Below, piece by piece: positions 4,627 through 12,135 of a stretch of DNA of 15,856 nt; the first letter of the stretch is position 1, and each line of letters opens with the position of its first letter. A program made the position numbers and the translations under genes. This stretch comes from an uncultured Pedobacter sp. (lineage in GTDB: Bacteria; Bacteroidota; Bacteroidia; Sphingobacteriales; Sphingobacteriaceae): contig CAMLDJ010000115.1 of NCBI GenBank assembly GCA_946478755.1, forward strand, positions 1-15,856, read 5' to 3'. A model generated the notes under the pieces. The model made no database searches. It was not told where the DNA came from and worked only from the letters and a program-made list of their open reading frames with translations.

Positions 4627-7215
4627 TTATGCAAGGTTACGGCCCGCATTTACGATGCCATAAACCGTTCTTATAGCCAGTTTTTCATAAGATTGTTGCT
4701 CTTCTGCTGTAATATTGGTTTGCAGCTGCTCCAGGGCATAGTGCTGAATGAGTACCAGAGGCAATACAATTTTCTCCCTGACTGCAATAGAGCTCTTCTC
4801 GACCGGGTAATTCTCCATAAGGGTGGTGTGGCCCGAGAGCTTCAAAAGCATGCTTTTAGAAAGCTCAAATTCATCATGCAGCATTTTCCAGAATGCGCCA
4901 TATTCTTTATCCTTTGCAAAATGTGCGGTGATTGAAAAATCAGATTTACTCATGGACATCATACAGTTGTCTATGATGGTTTTAAAGTATCCGGATTCCT
5001 GGTAGGTCTTCACGACCTTATCCCAGTTCCCCTGATCATCCTGGTTCTTCAAGGCGGTACCCATGCCATAGAAACCAGGAATGTTCTGTTTCAGCTGGCT
5101 CCATGCAGTCACGAAACTAATGGCCCTGAGGTCTTCCAGCTTCAAGGCTCCGCCTGAATTCCTTTTCACAGGTCTGCTGCTGATGGTGATCTTAGACAAT
5201 AAGGTGAGTGGTGAGAATTTCTCCAGGTAGCGCAAAAATAAGGGATGCTGACGCAGGGAAACAAATGCGTCATAGCTTTCCCTGGCCATCATATCCAGCA
5301 GGTTTTTGTGAAGGGGATCCAAAAGGATATTATGTGTTTCTTTAATCCCGGCTGATATACCAGCGTTGATCAGCTGTTCAATGTTAAATTCAGCACTATC
5401 AATAGAGCCGTACTGAGAGCTGATGGTTTGTCCCTGTATGGTTAACTGAATGTTTTTGTTGGCAATTTCCTTGCCCATAGAAGAATAGAAGCGGTGTGTT
5501 TTGCCTCCTCCGCGTGAAGGTGGGCCGCCGCGGCCGTCAAAGAAGGCCAGCTGGATATTGTGCTGATCCGCGGTTTCCGTCAGGGAAACCTTAGCATTAA
5601 AAATCGACCAGTTGGCCATTAAATATCCGCCATCTTTGGTGCTGTCGGAAAAGCCCAGCATGATGTGCTGTTTGTTGTCCCGGTTTTTTAAATGCTTTTT
5701 ATAAAATGGATGCGCATAAAGCGTATTCATGATTTCCGCTGCATCTGCTAAGTCATGAACGGTTTCAAAGAGCGGAACGAAGTCTATCGACAGGTTGTCT
5801 TCTTCCCAGCCGCTCCAAAGGAAAAGCTCCATGAGCTGCAGGATATCACTTGCCTGCTGGCAATTGCTGATGATGAAGCGGTGGCAGGCCAGTTCTCCAC
5901 TGCTGTTCTGGATCTGCCTGATCTCTGCTATGGTTTGCAGGGTATCATTGGTTAGCGGGTCGGCCGCCTCTTCATAATTCAATCTGGCGCTTTTGAACGA
6001 CAGGTGCTTGATCTTATCTGCTTCGGAAAGGCTGTCGTAGTTATCCGGGAACAGGGAAACGATCGGTTTGCGCTGTCTGCAAAAAGCATGAACATCTCTA
6101 AGTACCCTGCTGTCCTGCCTGATGTCTAAAGAGGCAAAATGGCTGCCGTAAAGTTCAACTTTCCGGATCAGATCTGAGACCACATCCGCAAAAAGTCCGT
6201 CATGATCTTCATTTAATGTGGTCATGATCTTATTGAGGTTTTCGATCAGGAAATCGGCAATGTTCTCCATCGCGATATTCGGGTCGAAAGCGTTTTTGTA
6301 CAAAACATCGTGTACAGTCGCAATCGCATCTTCAACACCTCTGAAGGTAATACGGCGCTTAAGATTCCGGAAATCCCGGTAATAGCAGCGGAACAGGATC
6401 TGACGAAGCATTTTCGAAACCTGTATGGTAGAGTCTGTATGTACATTTGGATTGCCATCCCTGTCGCCCCCAGGCCAAAAACCCAGTTCAATCACCTTTT
6501 TTGATTCCAGGTTATAGTCGTTCAGGCTTTTATCCACTTCCGACTGGATATTTGCCGCGGCGCAGTAAAAAACATTTTCGAGGTACCAGGCCAGGCTTAA
6601 TGCTTCATCTACTGGTGTAGGCGATTTTTTATTGAAGAAAGGCGTCTTTCCCAGCTGCTGAAGCAGCAGGTTGATCGTTGAAATGTCGTTGGTCTTGATG
6701 GCCGTGGTCAGATCTGTAATGATCGAAAGCACGCTTCCCGGATAAAATTGCGTCGGATGGGCAGTCAGTACCAGGCGAAGAGAAAACTCGTCGATCAGCT
6801 TTTCAATTTTATCGTTAAGGACATTATTGTCTACCCCTTTTTTAAGGTAAGACAATAAAGCATTGTGTTCATCGGCCGCATTTAGTTTATTGAAGGATGC
6901 GTCCTCTACTGCATCAAACAATACTACCTGACGCTCGATGTATTGTATAAAGCGAAATAGCATGTCAATCACATCCTTATTGGAATGGTGTTGAGTGTAC
7001 TTCTTAAAAAAAACATCAATAATCTCTGCCGGAGTATGGTGGCTGTTTACACCGTCCTCACAGTATTTTAAAAATAGAGGTAATAAAGTGCCGGTGTCTT
7101 TAATCTTGTAAAACGGAAGGGTAAGGAAAAGACTATTATAAAGCTCGAACCGCGATACGACTTCGTTGTTAAATATAGACTCTCTCTGACCTTTTGCTCG
7201 TTGTTTCTGCATCAT
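4627..7215 (-). CDS. ppc: Phosphoenolpyruvate carboxylase
   Basis: The 862-residue enzyme adds bicarbonate to phosphoenolpyruvate to give oxaloacetate and phosphate, refilling the TCA cycle. Diagnostic segments occur in order: LTAHPTQ (150-156) with catalytic His153, FWPGGDRDGNP (246-256), SLDIRQDSR (362-370), LGFSDSTKDGGYLMANW (520-536), the glycine loop FDGRGGPPSRGGG (559-571) with Arg568, QGQTISSQYG (594-603), and the C-terminal RN. The usual LTAHPTE is LTAHPTQ here, and the chain ends RNLA rather than RNTG. The asparagine contacting the aspartate inhibitor in the E. coli enzyme is kept. The length is near the family norm. The alternative start one codon downstream (second Met) cannot be excluded. 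The gene appears to be transcribed alone, ending at the strong convergent terminator; I could not find a convincing -7 box in the AT-rich 7216-7400 region. Confidence 0.95.
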   Translation of the reverse strand: MMQKQRAKGQRESIFNNEVVSRFELYNSLFLTLPFYKIKDTGTLLPLFLKYCEDGVNSHHTPAEIIDVFFKKYTQHHSNKDVIDMLFRFIQYIERQVVLFDAVEDASFNKLNAADEHNALLSYLKKGVDNNVLNDKIEKLIDEFSLRLVLTAHPTQFYPGSVLSIITDLTTAIKTNDISTINLLLQQLGKTPFFNKKSPTPVDEALSLAWYLENVFYCAAANIQSEVDKSLNDYNLESKKVIELGFWPGGDRDGNPNVHTDSTIQVSKMLRQILFRCYYRDFRNLKRRITFRGVEDAIATVHDVLYKNAFDPNIAMENIADFLIENLNKIMTTLNEDHDGLFADVVSDLIRKVELYGSHFASLDIRQDSRVLRDVHAFCRQRKPIVSLFPDNYDSLSEADKIKHLSFKSARLNYEEAADPLTNDTLQTIAEIRQIQNSSGELACHRFIISNCQQASDILQLMELFLWSGWEEDNLSIDFVPLFETVHDLADAAEIMNTLYAHPFYKKHLKNRDNKQHIMLGFSDSTKDGGYLMANWSIFNAKVSLTETADQHNIQLAFFDGRGGPPSRGGGKTHRFYSSMGKEIANKNIQLTIQGQTISSQYGSIDSAEFNIEQLINAGISAGIKETHNILLDPLHKNLLDMMARESYDAFVSLRQHPLFLRYLEKFSPLTLLSKITISSRPVKRNSGGALKLEDLRAISFVTAWSQLKQNIPGFYGMGTALKNQDDQGNWDKVVKTYQESGYFKTIIDNCMMSMSKSDFSITAHFAKDKEYGAFWKMLHDEFELSKSMLLKLSGHTTLMENYPVEKSSIAVREKIVLPLVLIQHYALEQLQTNITAEEQQSYEKLAIRTVYGIVNAGRNLA

Positions 7216-7413
7216 AATTTGAAGGGAATATTTTCGCGCTTAAAATACCAAAAATCATCCAAAAAACTGCTTAAAGGGGTAATAATTTATTTTGATTTTT
7301 TTATTTAAATTTTTAACTTAGATAAATAGAGATTAAACAGATCTATAAATGGATGACCTGGTTTAGACGGGCACGTCAAAGCAGGTTCAGTTTAATTGTT
7401 ATTTTTTTGGGGT

Positions 7414-7447
7414 AAAACGGGCATTAGACTATTCTAATGCCCGTTTT
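7414..7447. terminator. Terminator of the efflux operon
   Basis: The arms AAAACGGGCATTAGA (7414-7428) and TCTAATGCCCGTTTT (7433-7447) pair perfectly over 15 bp around a four-base loop. It lies 7 bases after the end of the DHA2 transporter gene in the minus direction, where the hairpin is followed by TTTTACC. The plus strand gives an even better T-run (six T), so it may work in both directions. Confidence 0.85.
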
Positions 7448-7454
7448 TTATGAA

Positions 7455-9002
7455 TTAATGCAGGTCTGCCGGAACGGCAACATTCCTTTTAAATTTTTGC
7501 AGGTATAATAAAGGGATTGAGCAGAGCAAGATGAGCCCGGCAATCCAGTAGGCATCGCTATAGGTAAGCAGCAGCGACTGTTTAGTTACGGCGCCCTCAA
7601 CGGCTTTGGCTGCAAGGGTCTTTGCATCAAGGTAGGTGTAGCCTTTAGCGACGAAATTGTTTACAAAGCCATTGAAGCGGTCTGTAAATGTCGGATTATA
7701 CTCGTTTACATTGACCAGCAGGTTGCTGCGGTGAAAGCCCTGGCGTACATGGATGAGCGTGGTTAATGCGGCAATGCCAAATGAGCCACCCAGTTGTCTC
7801 ATCATATTGTTCAGTCCGGAACCCTGTCCGATCTCGGCTCCTTTTAGATCCTGAATGGCCAATGTGGTTAAGGGCACAAACAATAAGGCCATACCCACAC
7901 CTCTGATCATAAGTGGGAGGAAAAAATCTCCTGTTCCTGATTGCAGGGTCGATTTGCTCAGCATTGAACAGAATACGAAGAACAGGAACATCCCTATGGT
8001 TGCCATAATTTGAGCAGGAATGTTCTTCTTTAACATGATTCCCACAAAAGGCATCATCACAATGGTGCACAATCCCCCCGGAAATAAGAGTTCTCCGGTT
8101 TGAAGCGGGGAAAATCCCAGGAGGTTCTGACAAAATACGGGGAATACGAATACGGACCCATATAATCCGAAACCTAAAATAAAGGAAGTGAACATGCCTA
8201 CCGAAAAGCTCCGGTGCCTCATGATCTTAAAGTTTACAATAGGGTGGTCGGTACTCAGCTCCCGCCATATAAACAAAAGCAATCCCAGGACGGAGGTTAC
8301 CGCCAGCGCGGTAATGTAAGGCGTGGCGAACCAATCTTCGCTTTCGCCTTTTTCCAGTACAGTTTGGAGGCTTCCTACGGCCAGGGCCAGTAAAAGAATG
8401 CCCCACCAGTCGACCGGCATACCTTTCCCATCCCTCGGTGTTTCCCTTACGAACGTATAGGTACAGTAGGCGGCCAGAATGCCGACAGGAATATTTACAT
8501 AAAAGATCAGCGGCCAGGAGCTGACCTCGAGCAGGTAGCCACCGATGGTGGGACCAACAGTTGGTCCGACAACGGCACCCAGACCGAATAAAGCGGTGGC
8601 AATACCGACGTCTTCCCTCGGCCATGTTTCTATTAAAATGGCCTGCGCTGTTGATATCAGGCCTCCACCTGCCAGGCCCTGCAGGATTCGGAAGGCAATG
8701 AGCTCTTCCAGGTTTGTTGCATTCCCGCAAAGGAAGGAGGCAATAGTAAAGAGGACAATTGAAAACAGGAAATAGTTTTTTCGTCCGAAGCGGCTGCCGA
8801 GCCATCCTGACATCGGTAATACGATTACATTGGCAACGGCATAGCCGGTAGACAGCCAGGCCACATCTTCCAGTGTTGCGCCTAAGTTGCCCTGTATCTG
8901 AGGGATGGCGACATTCACAATAGTCGTGTCAATGAGCTCCAGCAAAGAAGCTGTGATCACCGTAAACGTGATTATCCACTTTTTTAAACCTTTCTCGGCC
9001 AT
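7455..9002 (-). CDS. DHA2-family MFS drug:proton antiporter (EmrB/QacA type)
   Basis: The 515-residue inner-membrane protein is the energised part of a tripartite exporter and should swap protons for hydrophobic drugs. ELIDTTIVNVAIPQ (22-35) in the first helix is the DHA2 signature with a membrane acidic residue. GWLGSRFGRK (66-75) is motif A in the first cytoplasmic loop, RILQGLAGGG (105-114) matches motif B, and GLGAVVGPTVGPTIGG (140-155) is the antiporter motif C in helix 5. Hydrophobic segments are consistent with 14 helices, including a C-terminal helix (about 490-505) before a charged tail. It is the last gene of the operon, starting three bases after the HlyD-like gene stops, and ends at a strong terminator. 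The substrate cannot be read from the sequence. Confidence 0.93.
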   Translation of the reverse strand: MAEKGLKKWIITFTVITASLLELIDTTIVNVAIPQIQGNLGATLEDVAWLSTGYAVANVIVLPMSGWLGSRFGRKNYFLFSIVLFTIASFLCGNATNLEELIAFRILQGLAGGGLISTAQAILIETWPREDVGIATALFGLGAVVGPTVGPTIGGYLLEVSSWPLIFYVNIPVGILAAYCTYTFVRETPRDGKGMPVDWWGILLLALAVGSLQTVLEKGESEDWFATPYITALAVTSVLGLLLFIWRELSTDHPIVNFKIMRHRSFSVGMFTSFILGFGLYGSVFVFPVFCQNLLGFSPLQTGELLFPGGLCTIVMMPFVGIMLKKNIPAQIMATIGMFLFFVFCSMLSKSTLQSGTGDFFLPLMIRGVGMALLFVPLTTLAIQDLKGAEIGQGSGLNNMMRQLGGSFGIAALTTLIHVRQGFHRSNLLVNVNEYNPTFTDRFNGFVNNFVAKGYTYLDAKTLAAKAVEGAVTKQSLLLTYSDAYWIAGLILLCSIPLLYLQKFKRNVAVPADLH

Positions 9003-9005
9003 CTT

Positions 9006-10052
9006 TTAATCTTTTATAACAACAGAAACCTTAACGCTCATTCCAGGACGCAGCTGTTCAAGGATATCTTTCGGGGCTTTGGTGATCTTTATTTTTACGG
9101 GAACGCGCTGCACAACTTTAACAAAGTTACCAGTAGCATTGTCGGGAGGAAGCAGGGATCCTTTTGCTCCGGTTATGGGGGCAAAGTTATAAACTTCGCC
9201 TTCTACGTCCTGATCAGGGTAAGCATCCACCTCTATTTTAACTTTAGCGCCGGGCTTTACATTTTCCAGCTGGGTTTCCTTAAAGTTTGCGGTCACATAG
9301 ATGCTGTTGTCATTCACGATCGCAAATAAGGACTGACCGGATTGGACAAGCTGGCCTTTCTGTATGTTCTTTTTAGATACAATACCGGAGGCTGGTGCCT
9401 TGATTTCGGTGTAGGATAACTGCAGTTTAGCGAAATCGACATCCGCCTGACGTTGTGTGACGCCGGAACTGCTTACGGCCAGTTGCGACTGTGTAGTACC
9501 CACTTGCTTTACCGCGGCATTATACTGGTCATTTGCGGCAGTAAATGCAGCCTGGGCAGATTCTTTTTGGGCTTTGGCCTGATCAAACTGCTGTTGCGTA
9601 ACAGATCCGTCTTTTACGAGGTTCTGGTAGCGGTCATAATCTTTTTGCGCAAGGTTTAGTTTCACCCTTGCGGCTTCGATATTGGATTTTGCGGTGCTCG
9701 TATTGGCGGCGGTTGCGGCAATCTGTGATTCTGAAACGCCCACTCCGGCATTTGCGCCCTTTTGGCCGGCCATCGCCTGCTCCAGTTTGATCTTGTAGTC
9801 GCTGTCGTCCAGCTTAACCAGGACGTCTCCTTCCTTAACCCTGGTGTTTTCTTCAAATTTGATATCCTGCACATATCCACCAACACGTGCAACGACAGGG
9901 CTGATATCGCCATCGATCTGCGCATCATCTGTATCGACGTGTCTGCTGTAATAAATGTATTCTTTAGTGCCAAATATGGCGCCTATGATGAGAAGTATCC
10001 CGAGTATGATGGGGATAACCTTATTCTTTTTCTTTGTTGGGGTCTTAGTCAT
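9006..10052 (-). CDS. EmrA/HlyD-type periplasmic adaptor (membrane fusion protein)
   Basis: The 348-residue protein should bridge the DHA2 transporter and the outer-membrane channel. A lysine-rich N-terminus is followed by one membrane helix (about 11-28). Next come HVDTDDAQIDGDISPV (38-53), characteristic of EmrA-type adaptors, and the first half of a lipoyl domain (54-84). Residues 87-210 form an Ala/Gln/Lys-rich helical hairpin that should touch the TolC-like channel. The second lipoyl half is EIKAPASGIVSKKNIQKGQLV (216-236, shown in part: KAPASGIVSKK), followed by a beta-barrel region (250-345). It is translated between the tolC-like gene (18 bases upstream) and the DHA2 gene (three bases downstream), so all three pump parts are made together. 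Confidence 0.93.
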   Translation of the reverse strand: MTKTPTKKKNKVIPIILGILLIIGAIFGTKEYIYYSRHVDTDDAQIDGDISPVVARVGGYVQDIKFEENTRVKEGDVLVKLDDSDYKIKLEQAMAGQKGANAGVGVSESQIAATAANTSTAKSNIEAARVKLNLAQKDYDRYQNLVKDGSVTQQQFDQAKAQKESAQAAFTAANDQYNAAVKQVGTTQSQLAVSSSGVTQRQADVDFAKLQLSYTEIKAPASGIVSKKNIQKGQLVQSGQSLFAIVNDNSIYVTANFKETQLENVKPGAKVKIEVDAYPDQDVEGEVYNFAPITGAKGSLLPPDNATGNFVKVVQRVPVKIKITKAPKDILEQLRPGMSVKVSVVIKD

Positions 10053-10070
10053 TGTCTGTTCGTTATGGTA

Positions 10071-11387
10071 TTATTGAGAAATTTTTCCGGTAGATTTTAA
10101 TAAGGTGTAGTAGGCGAGGCCAGCATCCGCTTTTGCCAGTTCTAAATTAATCTTTGCCTGGTAAAGCAAGGTTTCTGCATCGATCCTGTCAATAGCCGAA
10201 GCCACATTGTTTCTGTATTTTGATGCCAGGAGCTTATCGTTTTCAAGGGCCTGGGCAATAGAGGTTTCGAGTACTTTAATTCTATTTAAGGCCAGTTGAT
10301 AATTCTGATAATTCTTGTTGATCTCCGTTTTTACCTGATCCGAAAGGATATCTTTTTGTATGTTGATCTCCTTCTGCTGTATCCTGGCATCGGTCACCTT
10401 GTTTTTATTGGTCCATAGGTTGCCAATGTTCCAGGAAACATTTGCGCCCAGGGTGACCGGCATGATGTACTGGTTTGTTGGGGGAATAAATCTTCCACTT
10501 GGATTGATGTAGTATAAATTTGCGCCGAGCCCAACCGTTGGGAGCGTATTGGCTTTAATCGTTTTTATATTTACATCGGCCACTTTATGCTGAAGTTCGA
10601 GCTGTTTCAACTCCTGTCTGCCTGCAATGCCCATTTCCATATAGTTAGTTAAGGGTGCTACGGCTTTGGCAGGGGTTTCCGGCTCATTGATCTGGATTTC
10701 AGTATTTTCATTCAGACCCAACAGGATGTCCATGTTATAATTAATGATTTTCCTGTTGTTTTCGGCTTCCATTTCCGTCAGCGAAACATTTGCCTGCTGA
10801 AGCTGGAACCGCAATACGTCATTTTTAGTAACCACCCCCTGTTCAAAGAAGCGTTGGGATTGTTTGAGCTGACTGGCTATCGACTCCAGGTTCTGGGCGA
10901 TTACCTTTTCGCTTTGCAACACTTTATACAAGGCGTAGTAAGTGTTGATAATGGCATAACTGATCTCTTCTTTGTTTTTATCAGCATCCAGCCTGGCGAC
11001 TTCTGTCAGCAGGCGGGTAGATTCTTCTGCGTATCTCAGTTTACCGCCTCCATAAATGAGCTCTTCAACGGCAGCAGTTCCCACAAAGGCATCTGCGCGT
11101 TTAGGTAAGTGAATCGGGTCACCGCCTCCGATTTGCAGGGTGTTGGTTGGAATTTCTGCATGATTGTACAAGAACGAGGCGGTTGCGGTGGGCAAAACAT
11201 GGTCTTTGACGAGGTTCAGCTTCGCGATGGCCTGGTCGATCCTATTTTGTGAAAGTTTCAGGTTTTTGCTGTTCTCAATCCCGAGCGCCAGGGCTTCAGG
11301 TAAGGTCAGTTTTTTGCTCTCCTGGGCATGCAGCATCCCAGGCAGAAGAAGCGTTAAGAGGGTGGATTTTATGAGTTTGTCTATCAT
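10071..11387 (-). CDS. TolC-family outer membrane efflux channel
   Basis: The 438-residue protein should form the trimeric outer-membrane and periplasmic tunnel of the pump. A signal peptide (1-21, ending GMLHAQ) leads into two tandem OEP repeats rich in long amphipathic helices. The first opens with LTLPEALALGIENSKNLK, the usual helix start of the family. The second half includes GRQELKQLELQHKVADVNIK and YQLALNRIKVLETSIAQALEN. The length is normal. Its ATG overlaps the TGA of the tetR-like gene (ATGA, 4 bases), so translation is coupled. It has no Cys after the signal peptide, so it is unlikely to be lipid-anchored, unlike NodT-type relatives. Confidence 0.93.
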   Translation of the reverse strand: MIDKLIKSTLLTLLLPGMLHAQESKKLTLPEALALGIENSKNLKLSQNRIDQAIAKLNLVKDHVLPTATASFLYNHAEIPTNTLQIGGGDPIHLPKRADAFVGTAAVEELIYGGGKLRYAEESTRLLTEVARLDADKNKEEISYAIINTYYALYKVLQSEKVIAQNLESIASQLKQSQRFFEQGVVTKNDVLRFQLQQANVSLTEMEAENNRKIINYNMDILLGLNENTEIQINEPETPAKAVAPLTNYMEMGIAGRQELKQLELQHKVADVNIKTIKANTLPTVGLGANLYYINPSGRFIPPTNQYIMPVTLGANVSWNIGNLWTNKNKVTDARIQQKEINIQKDILSDQVKTEINKNYQNYQLALNRIKVLETSIAQALENDKLLASKYRNNVASAIDRIDAETLLYQAKINLELAKADAGLAYYTLLKSTGKISQ

Positions 11388-12004
11388 TTACTGGGGGTTA
11401 AATAAGTGAGAACAAGATCTTTTAAATGAGCGATCAGCCGATCCGTAATGACTTTCCGGTCTTCCTTGTTGTTGATGTCGAGCATTGTGCCGGATATTAT
11501 TTTTGAAGGGGATATCGCAACGTTGCTGATTGTACCCATTAAGGTCGCGATCAACATTCTTACATCTACCGGTCTAAAGCTGCCGTCGGCTATTCCATCA
11601 TTGATGATCTGTTCTATCATCAATAGGTTTTCGGCCATGGAATTTTTTATTTTGAGGAACATTTCAGGGCGGTGTGGCAAGGATAGTTCCCGGTGCATCA
11701 TTTTATGAAAGCGGTGACTCGAAAGGACCTTTACCGCATAACCTTCTACTACTTTCAGCAATTTCTCCATTCCGGATAATTTATCCTGTTTAATGCTGGC
11801 CAGCTGGAATCTGAAATCGGCAATTCTTTTGCTCATGATCTCCATGAAAACACCTTCTTTTGATCCAAAATAATAATTGATCATAGCCATATTTGCCCCT
11901 GCTTCCTTCGCAATCTGACGGGTGGAGGTGGCCTCATATCCCAGTTCGCAGAAAAGCTTTTCCGCGGCTTCAAGAATACTGACCCTTTTGTCTATTTTTT
12001 CCAT
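11384..12004 (-). CDS. TetR-family repressor of the efflux operon
   Basis: The 206-residue regulator has an N-terminal TetR helix-turn-helix at about 10-55: ILEAAEKLFCELGYEATSTR, then QIAKEAGANMAMINYYFGSK with the recognition helix at about 38-46 (NMAMINYYF). The remaining residues form the ligand-binding and dimer region, which varies between members. It is the first gene of its own operon, overlaps the tolC-like gene by four bases, and lies 18 bases downstream of a perfect palindrome that covers the -7 box. The simplest reading is that it represses tetR-tolC-emrA-emrB until a drug binds. The inducer is unknown. The divergent GH9 gene starts 131 bases away, so an effect on it is possible but not shown. 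Confidence 0.93.
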   Translation of the reverse strand: MEKIDKRVSILEAAEKLFCELGYEATSTRQIAKEAGANMAMINYYFGSKEGVFMEIMSKRIADFRFQLASIKQDKLSGMEKLLKVVEGYAVKVLSSHRFHKMMHRELSLPHRPEMFLKIKNSMAENLLMIEQIINDGIADGSFRPVDVRMLIATLMGTISNVAISPSKIISGTMLDINNKEDRKVITDRLIAHLKDLVLTYLTPSK

Positions 12005-12021
12005 TTAAAAAATTGTGGGGG

Positions 12022-12029
12022 CAAAACTA
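12022..12029 (-). promoter_or_regulatory. -7 box of the efflux operon promoter
   Basis: Read on the minus strand, 12029 to 12022 is TAGTTTTG, an exact fit to TAnnTTTG. It ends 17 bases before the tetR ATG, giving a leader of roughly 10 bases. No good TTTG -33 is seen at the usual distance. Seven of its eight bases are inside the operator palindrome. Confidence 0.6.
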
Positions 12030-12050
12030 ATCAATCGATTGATTAGTTTT
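12023..12050. promoter_or_regulatory. Perfect 28-bp palindrome, probable TetR operator
   Basis: The half-site AAAACTAATCAATC (12023-12036) is followed without a spacer by its exact reverse complement (12037-12050). Perfect symmetry over 28 bp fits a dimeric or double-dimeric TetR-family binding site. It overlaps the -7 box of the tetR operon, so bound repressor would block RNA polymerase. It lies 85 bases before the divergent GH9 start codon. Confidence 0.82.
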
Positions 12051-12135
12051 TGTTACTGGTGTACGGATTTTGAAATAATTGACGGAATGCTGACAACTGT
12101 TTATTATTTTTATAATCCACCAATAATGATATGCT

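Noticed and set aside
8227..8805. 192-codon minus-strand frame inside the DHA2 transporter gene
   Set aside because: It is an alternative frame of a gene with clear MFS motifs and its product is a low-complexity Arg/Pro/Gly-rich chain without a family match.
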